A stretch of 64,000 bases of DNA from Variovorax sp. S12S4 (GTDB taxonomy: Bacteria; Pseudomonadota; Gammaproteobacteria; Burkholderiales; Burkholderiaceae_C): the NCBI RefSeq assembly GCF_023195515.1, contig NZ_JALPKR020000002.1:1-64000 (forward strand). The letters run 5' to 3'. A program made the position numbers and the translations under genes. Under the pieces are notes generated by a model. That model saw only the letters and a list, made by a program, of their open reading frames with translations. It ran no database searches and was not told where the DNA came from. Below, piece by piece: positions 37,923-45,535 of the stretch (the first letter of the stretch is position 1; the number at the start of each line of letters is the position of its first letter).

Positions 37923-39440
37923 TCAATCCTCCCGAACCAGCACATCTCCCTCAAACCGATACCGAAAATAGAACCACTTCTCAATCTCCGACTTAGTCTC
38001 GATCCGAAAAGCCGTAATCAGCCTTTCTCCATCCGTCTTCAGATAGATCGCGCCATACACCTCGACGTTGCTGCGCGCGAGCTGTTTCACATCGGCCTTC
38101 AACTGCGCAACCTTGTCTTGCGAGAGCGTGCCGGCGGCCAGCTTGTCGATGCCGGCCATCAGCGCGTCGACGGAGCTCTTGTTCTCCATGGCGCGCGAAG
38201 AGCGCTGGAGCTCGGTCGAAAGAATGACGGGCGCGCCGCCGCGGCCGAAGCGGCCCAAGCGGCCGAGCAGGTCGGGCCTGGGGTGGATGTGGCCCTCTTC
38301 GTCTCCTGACGAAATGATGAAGGCGGCAGGGTTCACGGCATCCAGAAACGCATCGGTCACCTTTTCGGAGCCGTGGTGGCAAGACTTCATGATGTCTGAC
38401 CTGAAGATGTCTCGCGCCTTGGTCACCATGTCGTCGTAGGCGGGCGTGCCTGCTTTCGGAAACTTGTTATCTACGGTGCCGGTGTAGTGCTGCAGCAAGA
38501 ATTTTTCGGCGCCTTCGTTCAAATCGCCGCCGAACAACACGCTGAACTTGCCGTACTGCAGGCGCAAGATGACGGAGTGGCCGTTCTTGGTTTCGTTGTA
38601 CGAGCCCAGCTGCCGCAGCGCGGGGGTGCTGTCTGGGCCTTCTTCAACCACGGGCGCAAGCACGCGTATGGTGTAGCCGCGGTCGTCCGACGGGGCAAAG
38701 CCGGGCATCCAGGCGGTGTCGTCTTCTATCGTCGCGTGCTGGGCCGAGAGCATGCAGATGTCCTGGATCTTCGGGTTGCTTAGCGCGGCCTTCATGACTT
38801 GCGGAAAGAGGTGGGTGGTGCCCGCGTTTCCGAAGATGGTCTTCACGGTGGCGTAGTCGGCGGCAAGGTCGCCAATGTAGGCAACCGATGCGCCGTTTTC
38901 CTTCACGGGTTTGCCGCCGAGCTTTTCCCACGTGCCGCTCACGGGCCGCTCGACAAGGCCGCTGTGATACACGGTGCCAAAGCCGATGCCTGGGTCGGCA
39001 AAGATGTCCTTGAAGCCCAGGTAATGGTCGCTGTCGGGGTGCGTCATTACCGCGGCGGCAAAGTCGAAGCCGCGGTAGGTCTGAAACCTGGCGGCAAGAA
39101 AGGCGCGCATGTTGCCGCCCTCTCCGGCGTCGATGACGACGATGCGTTCATCGCCGCCGGTCTCGGGCGAAATGAGCACGGCGCCGTCGCCCTGGCCCAC
39201 GTCGACAAAGATGATTTCGAGCGGTCGGCGGGCGACTGTGTCTTCTTTGGGGATGTAGAGGGTGCGCCGCTTGGCGGGCGAGCGGGCGGCCCAGTCGATT
39301 TCCAGCCAGCCGTCGCCAAGATCTTTCTTGACCTTGAGGAAGTCGCCCCAGATGACTTCGCGGATCTTTTTCTTCTTGTCGTCGAAGAGGTGAACGGGGC
39401 TTCCGTCCGCGCGCAAATTGACGAATCGGTGTGCTGCCAT
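37923..39440 (-). CDS. Metallo-beta-lactamase-fold hydrolase (ComEC/Rec2-like domain)
   Basis: Soluble protein of 505 residues; start ATG 39440 is preceded by GAGGGAG. After an SH3-like N-terminus (VHLFDDKKKKIREVIWGDF, GDGWLEIDW) comes the catalytic domain: IIFVDVGQGDGAVLISPE, VVIDAGEGGNMRAF and the metal motif MTHPDSDHYLGFKDI. Downstream ligands are in VLFGGDLNEGAEKFLL, the DIMKSCHHGSEKVTDAFL histidines, and ISSGDEEGHIHPRP. This resembles the detached MBL domain of ComEC, a likely nuclease or phosphodiesterase. It lies beside degraded defence genes and is coupled to the broken unknown gene, so a conflict-system role is plausible but unproven. Confidence 0.85.
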   Translation of the reverse strand: MAAHRFVNLRADGSPVHLFDDKKKKIREVIWGDFLKVKKDLGDGWLEIDWAARSPAKRRTLYIPKEDTVARRPLEIIFVDVGQGDGAVLISPETGGDERIVVIDAGEGGNMRAFLAARFQTYRGFDFAAAVMTHPDSDHYLGFKDIFADPGIGFGTVYHSGLVERPVSGTWEKLGGKPVKENGASVAYIGDLAADYATVKTIFGNAGTTHLFPQVMKAALSNPKIQDICMLSAQHATIEDDTAWMPGFAPSDDRGYTIRVLAPVVEEGPDSTPALRQLGSYNETKNGHSVILRLQYGKFSVLFGGDLNEGAEKFLLQHYTGTVDNKFPKAGTPAYDDMVTKARDIFRSDIMKSCHHGSEKVTDAFLDAVNPAAFIISSGDEEGHIHPRPDLLGRLGRFGRGGAPVILSTELQRSSRAMENKSSVDALMAGIDKLAAGTLSQDKVAQLKADVKQLARSNVEVYGAIYLKTDGERLITAFRIETKSEIEKWFYFRYRFEGDVLVRED

Positions 39441-39670
39441 GCGCCCGCTCCCTCTTTTTGACGAATCCCGCACTTTTAGCAGCGCGGGGGTGCAGGCGCA
39501 TCACTCAAAAGCGGTATGGCAATAGGCAGGCGGCTCCGGACAATGGCGGCTGTGTTGCTGGAAGTCTGCATTCGGACTATGGGAGTTGACCCGATCCCTG
39601 AAGACATCAACATGTAACACTATAGTTGCAGCACAATTCCGGGCAGCGAAAACTACAGCCTGAGATCGCC

Positions 39671-40498
39671 ATGACCCTGGACGAACTGTTTGCCGAAAGC
39701 CATTTGCTTCCCACGGTGCCCAAGGTGGTGTTCGACTTGATCGAGCTCTTGCGCAACGAGGACGCCTCTATTCCCGTGGTTGCACGCAAGGTCGAGCTCG
39801 ACCAGGTGCTGACGGCGCGGGTGCTGCGCATGGCCAACTCTCCGTACTTCGGGCTGCGCCGCAAAATCCTCTCGATCCAAGACGCGATCCAGCTGCTGGG
39901 TTTCTCGTCGATCCGCTCGCTGGTGGTGAGCTCCGGCCTTACGGGCACGTTCCGCAAGGTCGAGGGGGTGCATCTGCCGTCTTTCTGGTCGCACAGCCTG
40001 CGCGTGGCGGCGGTGGCGCGCTACCTTGCCGGCAAGACCCGCAGCGTGGACCAGAGCCTTGCGTTCACCGTGGGCAGCATGCACGCCATCGGCCACCTGA
40101 TCATGGCCGGCGCCATGAAGGAGCAAATGGCCAAGCTCAACGCCGTGCACCCGTTCGACATGATGGGCCGGCTCGAGGTCGAACGGCAGAAGTTCGGCTT
40201 TCACTACGGCGAAGTGGGCGCCCGGCTGGCTGCCCGCTGGGAGTTTGCGCCCGAGTTCATCAGCGCCCTCTCTTGCTTTGCCAACCCGATGGAGGCCGAG
40301 CAGGTCGACCCGTTGGCCAATGTTCTGCACCTTGCCGTCTGGCGCGTTGCGCTGGAGCGCGAAGGCCTGCGCATTGGCGACTCGCAGCACGTGTGGCCGG
40401 CCCAGTCGGCGGATGCCATCGGCATTTCTGAAGACGTGATGCAAGACATGCCGGCGCCCCGCGAGCTGGCGTCCGATCTGGAATCGATGATCGCCTGA
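39671..40498 (+). CDS. HDOD-domain protein
   Basis: Signalling protein of 275 residues made of a single HDOD domain, an inactive relative of HD phosphohydrolases used in two-component and c-di-GMP networks. Diagnostic segments are LPTVPKVVFDLIELLRNEDA, VARKVELDQVLTARVLRMAN, ILSIQDAIQLLGFSSIRSLV and the middle SFWSHSLRVAAVARYLA. Cytoplasmic; ATG 39671. Its neighbours are unrelated and on opposite strands or under other control. The target pathway cannot be inferred. Confidence 0.9.
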   Translation: MTLDELFAESHLLPTVPKVVFDLIELLRNEDASIPVVARKVELDQVLTARVLRMANSPYFGLRRKILSIQDAIQLLGFSSIRSLVVSSGLTGTFRKVEGVHLPSFWSHSLRVAAVARYLAGKTRSVDQSLAFTVGSMHAIGHLIMAGAMKEQMAKLNAVHPFDMMGRLEVERQKFGFHYGEVGARLAARWEFAPEFISALSCFANPMEAEQVDPLANVLHLAVWRVALEREGLRIGDSQHVWPAQSADAIGISEDVMQDMPAPRELASDLESMIA

Positions 40499-40632
40499 TC
40501 GTCGTTTGACCGTGCGTTGAGGGTGGCGCCTGCCGCCCCGTTTTGCCTGGCTTCGGCCAGCGCCTCCTTCTTTCCCTCCCCTCTGATCGAGCCTTGAACG
40601 GTGCCGCACGACGATGCGGCAGGCACAGTCGT

Positions 40633-40669
40633 TTGACTTTTTTAGATATATCGAAAATAATTTCGACAT
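40633..40669 (+). promoter_or_regulatory. Promoter with overlapping palindrome, likely PadR/YqjI operator
   Basis: TTGACT (40633-40638), a 17-bp spacer and AATAAT (40656-40661) form a good sigma-70 promoter. A palindrome covers its -10: ATATCGAAA-ATAA-TTTCGACAT at 40648-40669 with a single mismatch. It lies 20 bp before the PadR-type start, an ideal autorepression site. The TCGAAA/TTTCGA arms stand out in this GC-rich genome. Confidence 0.65.
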
Positions 40670-40688
40670 ACTTCGAGAGGACATCGAT

Positions 40689-41258
40689 ATGCGACACCCC
40701 CACTTCGGCCACCACCATCACCACCACTGCCACACGCCCCGTGGCGAGCACGAAGACGGCCTTTCGGGTGGCCGTGGCGGGCGCGGCGGCGGGCGGGTGT
40801 TCGGCCATGGCGGCCTGCGTTTTGTGCTGCTGCGGCTCATTGCCGACAAGCCGGCCCACGGCTACGAACTCATCAAGGCCATTGAAGACCGCCTGGGCGG
40901 CAGCTATGCGCCGAGCCCCGGCGTGGTGTACCCCACGCTCACGCTGCTCGAAGAAATGGGCTACCTGAGCGTGGAAACTGCCGACACCGGCGGGCGCAAG
41001 CGCTACAGCATCACGGCCAGCGGCCAGGAGTTTCTGGCCGCCAACAGCGACACGGCCGACGCGATGATGGCCCGCATGAACGGCGGCGTAGACGGTGCCG
41101 GCCCGCGCGGCGGGCGCCCGCCGCAGGTGACGCGCGCTATTGAGAACCTGAAGCTCGCCATGCGCATGCGCCTTTCGGGCCCGCCCCTCACAGAACAACA
41201 AGCCCACGATTTCGCCGCGGTGCTCGACAGCGCCGCCCAGCAACTGGAACGCATCTAG
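40689..41258 (+). CDS. PadR-family regulator with His-rich N-terminus (YqjI-like)
   Basis: Regulator of 189 residues from ATG 40689 with a GAGAGG ribosome site. The N-terminus is MRHPHFGHHHHHHCHTPRGE, a metal-binding tag like that of E. coli YqjI, which senses Ni and Fe. A Gly-rich linker follows, then the PadR winged helix (RFVLLRLIADKPAHGYELIK, SPGVVYPTLTLLEEMGYLS, GRKRYSITASG) and a C-terminal dimerisation helix. The next gene, 15 bp downstream, encodes a siderophore-interacting protein, exactly as yqjI pairs with yqjH. Metal-dependent control of ferric reduction is the likely role. Confidence 0.88.
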   Translation: MRHPHFGHHHHHHCHTPRGEHEDGLSGGRGGRGGGRVFGHGGLRFVLLRLIADKPAHGYELIKAIEDRLGGSYAPSPGVVYPTLTLLEEMGYLSVETADTGGRKRYSITASGQEFLAANSDTADAMMARMNGGVDGAGPRGGRPPQVTRAIENLKLAMRMRLSGPPLTEQQAHDFAAVLDSAAQQLERI

Positions 41259-41273
41259 AAAGCTTTTTCTGAA

Positions 41274-42122
41274 ATGACCGACTTCTCGACCGACACATCT
41301 CCCGCTTCTTCTTCCCCGCCCGACCGCACGCCGCGCCGCGTGCGGCACGAGCTTCGTTTTCGGCAGCTCACGGTAAAAACGGTGCAGCGCGTCACGCCGC
41401 ACCTGATCCGCGTCACGCTCACCGGCGATGACCTTGCGGGCTTTACGAGCCTGGGCTTCGACGACCACGCGAAGATCTTTTTTCCCGATGCCGCAACCGG
41501 CAAGCTCACGCTGCCTACCGTGGGGCCTGACGGCCCGGTGTGGCCCGCAAGCGGCCGGCCGACCATGCGCGACTACACGCCGCGCCGGTATGACGCACAG
41601 GCCAACACGCTGGAGCTCGACTTTGCGCTGCACGAAGCCGGCCCGGCCACCCAATGGGCCGAACGGGCCAAGCCGGGCGACATGCTCGGCGTGGGCGGGC
41701 CGCGCGGCTCGTTCATCGTGCCGACCGATTTCGACTGGCACTTGCTCATCGGCGACGACACCGCCCTGCCCGCGATCGCACGGCGCCTGGCCGAGTTGCC
41801 GGCCGGTGCGCGCGTGGTGGTGCTGGCCGAGGTAGACAGCGAGGCGGACCAGGTGCCGTTCGAAACGCAGGCCGAGCTCACGCTGCAATGGGTGCACCGC
41901 AAGGGCGCTGAACCGGGGCTGAGCCCGGTGCTGCTCGATGCACTCAAGGCAATGAAGCTGCCGGCCGGCGACTTTCACGCCTGGGTGGGGTGCGAGTCGG
42001 CCATTGCGAAGGCCCTGCGCGCGCACCTGGTGGGCGAGCGCGGCGCCAATCCGAAGTGGGTTCGCGCGTCAGGCTACTGGCGCCGCGGTGCCGTGGCTAC
42101 GCACGACACGCACGACGAGTAA
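41274..42122 (+). CDS. Siderophore-interacting protein / ferric-siderophore reductase (YqjH-like)
   Basis: Cytoplasmic flavin reductase of 282 residues that releases iron from ferric chelates. The FAD-binding domain has TPHLIRVTLTGDDLAGF and the RDYTPRRYD flavin signature near residue 102. The NAD(P)H domain has VGGPRGSFIVP, LLIGDDTALPAIARRLAEL and HAWVGCESAIAKALRAHL. A short Ser/Pro-rich N-terminus precedes it. It is co-transcribed with the His-rich PadR regulator. A REP-like repeat follows the gene. Confidence 0.92.
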   Translation: MTDFSTDTSPASSSPPDRTPRRVRHELRFRQLTVKTVQRVTPHLIRVTLTGDDLAGFTSLGFDDHAKIFFPDAATGKLTLPTVGPDGPVWPASGRPTMRDYTPRRYDAQANTLELDFALHEAGPATQWAERAKPGDMLGVGGPRGSFIVPTDFDWHLLIGDDTALPAIARRLAELPAGARVVVLAEVDSEADQVPFETQAELTLQWVHRKGAEPGLSPVLLDALKAMKLPAGDFHAWVGCESAIAKALRAHLVGERGANPKWVRASGYWRRGAVATHDTHDE

Positions 42123-42139
42123 GCGCCTTGGTTTTGCTC

Positions 42140-42247
42140 CTTCCCCTTCCGGGGAAGGTTGGGATGGGGGCACGTGGCATATCAAGCGTTCGCTGCTCTC
42201 GATACGCCGCCTGCCCCCACCCCTGCCCTCCCCGGAAGGGGAGGGAG
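42140..42247. repeat. REP-like paired inverted repeat, copy 2
   Basis: Same design as the element at 9583-9679: a left module CCTTCCCCTTCCGGGGAAGG followed by TTGGGATGGGGGCA, about 40 bp of spacer, and a right module TGCCCCCACCCCTGCCC followed by TCCCCGGAAGGGGAGGGA in opposite orientation. It sits between two convergent genes (siderophore-interacting protein and corA), a typical REP position, where it could form the shared transcript end. Confidence 0.75.
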
Positions 42248-42255
42248 AAAGAAAT

Positions 42256-43233
42256 TCAGAGCCAGCCGGCGCGCCTGAAGCGGTAGTAAAGATAGCTGCA
42301 GGTGCCGCCCATCAGCACCAGCGCGGCCGCATAGCCGTAGCGAAGTTTCAGCTCTGGCATGTGCTCGAAGTTCATGCCCCAGATGCCGGCAAACGCGGTG
42401 CACACCGCAAAAATGCTGGCCCAGGCGGCAAGCCGCTTGGTCACTTCGCTCTCTTCGATGGTGACCATCGACAGGTTCACCGAAATGGCCGTACCAATGG
42501 TGTCGCGCATCGCGTCTATGGAGCCGTTGATGCGCACCAGGTGGTCGGCCACGTCGCGAAAGTATTCCTGCGAACTCACGCAGATCTGCGGCACGCGTCC
42601 GCCGTGCAGCTTGCCGGCCGCCTCGGTCAGCGGAGCCACCGCGCGCTTGAGGATCATGCTGCGCCGCTTCAGGTCATAAAGCTGCTTGATCTTGTCGCGC
42701 GCCGCGCCGCCCTGGGTAAAGATCTGCTGCTCGATGGATTCAAGCTCCACCTCGAGCGCGTCGATCACCGGAAAGTAGCGGTCGACCACCGCATCCATCA
42801 GCGCATAGAGCACAAAGCCCGCGCCGTTGCGGAGCAAGTCGGGCTCGCGCTCGCAGCGCTCGCGCACGCCCAGAAAGCCCTGCTGGCTGCGGTTGCGCAC
42901 TGAAAGCACGTAGTTCTTGCCGACGAACACGTCGACCTCTCCCACGTTCACGCAATGAGCGCCTTCGGTAGAGGGCTCGACGAGGTGCATCACCACGAAG
43001 AGCGAGTCGCCGTACTCCTCGACCTTGGGGCGCTGGTGGCCGTGATGGGCGTCTTCGACCGCCAGCGGATGCAGGTTGAACTCGTCCTTCATCTGCGCCA
43101 GCTCTTCCGGCGTGGCGTCGCTCAGCGCCACCCACACAAAGCAGCCGGGGCGGGTGATGTATTCGCTGATGTCCTCGACCGGGATGTCGGCGAGCTTGGC
43201 GCCGTTTTCGTAGGCCACGCAGTTGATCAGCAT
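42256..43233 (-). CDS. corA: Magnesium/cobalt transporter CorA
   Basis: Pentameric divalent-cation channel, 325 residues from ATG 43233. The long cytoplasmic N-terminal domain includes HPLAVEDAHHGHQRPKVEEYGD and the stalk helix region with LYDLKRRSMILKRAVAPL. Two C-terminal helices follow, the first ending in the pore signature GMNFEHMPEL (the invariant GMN) and the second GYAAALVLMGGTCSYLYYRFRR with its basic tail. Convergent with the siderophore-interacting gene. The role is Mg uptake unless shown otherwise. Confidence 0.94.
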   Translation of the reverse strand: MLINCVAYENGAKLADIPVEDISEYITRPGCFVWVALSDATPEELAQMKDEFNLHPLAVEDAHHGHQRPKVEEYGDSLFVVMHLVEPSTEGAHCVNVGEVDVFVGKNYVLSVRNRSQQGFLGVRERCEREPDLLRNGAGFVLYALMDAVVDRYFPVIDALEVELESIEQQIFTQGGAARDKIKQLYDLKRRSMILKRAVAPLTEAAGKLHGGRVPQICVSSQEYFRDVADHLVRINGSIDAMRDTIGTAISVNLSMVTIEESEVTKRLAAWASIFAVCTAFAGIWGMNFEHMPELKLRYGYAAALVLMGGTCSYLYYRFRRAGWL

Positions 43234-43267
43234 CGGTACTCGTCCATGGTCAATCTTTGAATCGGAG

Positions 43268-43909
43268 TCAGGCCGCCGCGGCCGGATTCGAAGCGGCCGC
43301 CAGCGCCGCGGTGGCGGCCAGCGAAGCTTCGATGGCCTGCGTCTCGCTCTTGAGCAGCGCCAGGCCTTTCTCGGCCAACGCAGAGTGGCTTGCAACGTCG
43401 GCCCACAGGCTGGCTGCGGCTTCGGCGCAGGTCAACGATGTGAAGCGGATGCGGCCCTTTGCCAGTTCCGTGAAGCGCTTCTCGCGCAGGGGGTCGGCCC
43501 GGTCCCAGGCGCCGCCGATGAGCACTCGCCTGCCGCGCTTGACGCGGGGTTCCAGCTCGGCAAAGAACGGCAGCTTGGCGGACACCCAGCCCAGCATTCC
43601 GGAGTTCAACGCGGTGTCGAACGCCGTTGGGGCGGTGTGGGCCTTCGCAAAGCTGCGCAATGTGCCGAGCGTGTAGAGCAGCGGGTCTTTCGGCCCGGCT
43701 GCACCGCCTTCCACCGGCCTGATGACGGGCGGGCCGTTGCCTGCGCGCCCGTCGGGCCGCTTCGATTTGCGCAAGTCGGCAAGCTGGGCAGGCGACATGC
43801 AGAGGTACAACGCGGCAAACTCTGCGGGCAAGGTGGCGGTGTCGGGCAGCGCGTCCGCTTCAGGGCCTTTGAATTCATCCGGGTGAGCCATGGGCGCCTT
43901 GTTCTTCAC
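43268..43909 (-). CDS. Conserved hypothetical protein (unknown family)
   Basis: Protein of 213 residues from ATG 43909, or 207 from ATG 43891. No signal peptide or membrane segment. The N-terminal part reads like a small helix-turn-helix (LPAEFAALYLCMSPAQLADLRKSKRPDGR), similar to excisionase-style DNA-binding heads, followed by YTLGTLRSFAKAHTAPTAF, and the C-terminus is Ala-rich. It ends 34 bp upstream of corA on the same strand. The HTH-like reading is my inference from the SPAQLADLRKSKR segment; no function is assigned. Confidence 0.7.
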   Translation of the reverse strand: MKNKAPMAHPDEFKGPEADALPDTATLPAEFAALYLCMSPAQLADLRKSKRPDGRAGNGPPVIRPVEGGAAGPKDPLLYTLGTLRSFAKAHTAPTAFDTALNSGMLGWVSAKLPFFAELEPRVKRGRRVLIGGAWDRADPLREKRFTELAKGRIRFTSLTCAEAAASLWADVASHSALAEKGLALLKSETQAIEASLAATAALAAASNPAAAA

Positions 43910-44171
43910 GCGGGGTTTGCGTCGGCGGATTTTAGAGCGGCGGGTGCGCGCCGGCCGGCCGCAACCGCCGCAATGTGCACCGGCTTGCCGCTCGCTCGTC
44001 CCCGATAATCGCCCGAGTGAAAACGACGACTGCCCAACCCTCCCCCTCGACCAGCGACTTCTCAGGCCACACGCCCATGATGGCGGGGCGTTTGCTCTAG
44101 GGAAAACCGAGAGGTCGGGCGAAAAGCAACGCTAGAAGTTACGCCGAATTGCATCGGCCAAATGCGAGCGA

Positions 44172-44453
44172 TCAGCCGAGTTTCGGCAGTCCAAAACCGA
44201 AGCCGAAGACAGGTCCGCTCTTCTTCGTTTTGACGTGCTCGGGCTCTTCCTCGCGCGGTCCCACGTCGAGGTCGTCGATCATCTTCTGCAGCTCAAGCAG
44301 GCCGGCGGCCATGGCGGCTTTGTAGGTGCCCATCGACCTCGATTGCTGCTTGAGCACGTGCCAGTCCTCGCCGTACTGTTCGATCAGACGCCAGCGGTAG
44401 GCGCCCTCTTCTTCCTCGACGACGGTGACGGCGATTCTGCGGAGGTCAGGCAT
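44172..44453 (-). CDS. Small hypothetical protein, LRRIA family member 1
   Basis: 93 residues from ATG 44453. It starts MPDLRRIAVTVVEEEEGAYRW, then a helical part with KAAMAAGLLELQKMIDDLDVGP, and ends in a Gly/Phe-rich tail. The first third and the C-terminal DVGPREEE region match the small protein at 44993-45238 (LRRIALHVDEPDPGHFYW, ERIGPRTADDDED), so the two are paralogs about 0.5 kb apart in opposite orientation. I do not recognise a named family. Probably cytosolic. Confidence 0.65.
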   Translation of the reverse strand: MPDLRRIAVTVVEEEEGAYRWRLIEQYGEDWHVLKQQSRSMGTYKAAMAAGLLELQKMIDDLDVGPREEEPEHVKTKKSGPVFGFGFGLPKLG

Positions 44454-44813
44454 GGCCGCATGCTCCGGCAGCTTTCGACGGATCGGTGTCGGACAGGCGC
44501 GAAAGTCTGCGCCGCTGCCAGCAAAAAAATGCCCGGCGCACAGCCGGGCGGAATCGTCGTGTGTCGCAACATCAACGGCCCCAGCAATGAACGAAAAACC
44601 CCTGGGGCACCGACACCCTAAAAGGCGAAACAGGTCCCACGTGTCAGACGCGGCCGGCTTCTTCGATCATCGCCCTTGGCGAGCCGATGGCCAGCGCGAC
44701 GTAGGAGAGCCACTGTCAGGAAGAAACGGCAACTGGTTACGGCCCCAGTGCTTCGACGGGGCGATTGTGCGTACAGCGCGCCCCGTTTGGCGCTGCGCCA
44801 TCAGGAGCAAAAC
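44454..44813. other. 360-bp gene-free stretch between divergent small genes
   Basis: Apart from the hairpin at 44523-44549, I see nothing coding here: short open frames overlap each other and have atypical composition. The stretch must hold the promoters of the minus-strand gene at 44453 and of the DUF3606 operon at 44814. An AGGAG ribosome site lies just before the latter. Confidence 0.5.
44523..44549 (-). terminator. Hairpin with flanking T run, minus-strand terminator candidate
   Basis: GCCCGGC-GCACA-GCCGGGC (44531-44549) is a perfect 7-bp stem. On the plus strand it is preceded by AAAAAAAT, so on the minus strand the hairpin is followed by T7. That is the form of an intrinsic terminator read leftward. 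No minus-strand gene ends directly upstream, so it may shield the gene at 44453 from read-through or be a relic. Confidence 0.5.
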
Positions 44814-44996
44814 ATGGCTGACGACCCGAAAAAGACCGGACTGGATCGCAAACTCATCTCCCTCGACGAGCCGCACGAGGTTCGTTCATGGACCGATAGC
44901 CTCGGCTGCACGGAAGATCAACTTCGATTCGCCGTGCAGACGGTCGGCAACTCTGCAGATGCCGTGCGGAAGTACCTCGCCGAGAGGCCAAAGTGA
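44814..44996 (+). CDS. DUF3606 small protein
   Basis: 60 residues from ATG 44814, with AGGAG 7-11 nt upstream. The sequence MADDPKKTGLDRKLISLDE, followed by EVRSWTDSLGCTEDQLRFAV and AVRKYLAERPK, is the complete DUF3606 fold, a small helical protein common in proteobacteria. Its stop overlaps a GTG start of the next gene (GTGA). Function unknown; its members often lie in accessory or plasmid-borne regions. Confidence 0.85.
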   Translation: MADDPKKTGLDRKLISLDEPHEVRSWTDSLGCTEDQLRFAVQTVGNSADAVRKYLAERPK

Positions 44997-45238
44997 CCCA
45001 CCTCCGACGAATCGCCCTCCACGTCGACGAACCCGACCCCGGCCACTTTTATTGGGTGCTCATGGAGGAAGGCGACGACGCCAGCCAATGGTTAGAACTT
45101 GAATCGGCTGATGAGCCCACCGAGATGTGGATCGACGCGTTCCAGGCCGGCACGGCAGCACTGCTGGGCTATGTGCCAGACGAACGCATCGGCCCGCGGA
45201 CTGCAGACGACGACGAAGATGCGAGCCCAGTGGGTTGA
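44993..45238 (+). CDS. Small hypothetical protein, LRRIA family member 2
   Basis: 81 residues from a GTG at 44993 that overlaps the DUF3606 stop. Start MTHLRRIALHVDEPDPGHFYW, an acidic helix (EPTEMWIDAFQAGTAALLGY) and an acidic end (TADDDEDASPVG). Paralog of the minus-strand protein at 44172-44453. The coupled start and the similarity between the two copies support it being a real gene. No function known. Confidence 0.7.
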   Translation: MTHLRRIALHVDEPDPGHFYWVLMEEGDDASQWLELESADEPTEMWIDAFQAGTAALLGYVPDERIGPRTADDDEDASPVG

Positions 45239-45240
45239 CC

Positions 45241-45522
45241 ATGTGGAAGCCGGACAACCCCATCGTCATCGCCGGCGACGTCCTGACGGACCAAGAAGCG
45301 TGGTGGCTCGAATTTTCGAGAGAGTTTCAGGAGCTGTGCGAAGGGATGGTCGACCATGAATGGCTCGCTGGATTTGCCGCGACCCTCTACCCATTGAACA
45401 GCGATCGCCCGCCGCGCGAGTCGGCTCTCGTGGCGTTCGCGACGCTGAGCTATGAGTTTCCGGAAACGGAAGCGGAGCCATCCGAGGGGCCGGCACTGGA
45501 CCCCAAGACCGGCTTGCACTGA
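45241..45522 (+). CDS. Small hypothetical protein
   Basis: 93 residues, ATG 45241, two bases after the previous stop, hence the third gene of the DUF3606 unit. Trp-rich N-terminal part (MWKPDNPIVIAGDVLTDQEAWWLEFSREFQE begins it; key residues are the paired Trp and EFSREF), acidic C-terminus. No signal peptide or membrane segment. It is convergent with the SRAP gene, 13 bp between stops. No family recognised. Confidence 0.65.
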   Translation: MWKPDNPIVIAGDVLTDQEAWWLEFSREFQELCEGMVDHEWLAGFAATLYPLNSDRPPRESALVAFATLSYEFPETEAEPSEGPALDPKTGLH

Positions 45523-45535
45523 TCCGACCGGCTGC

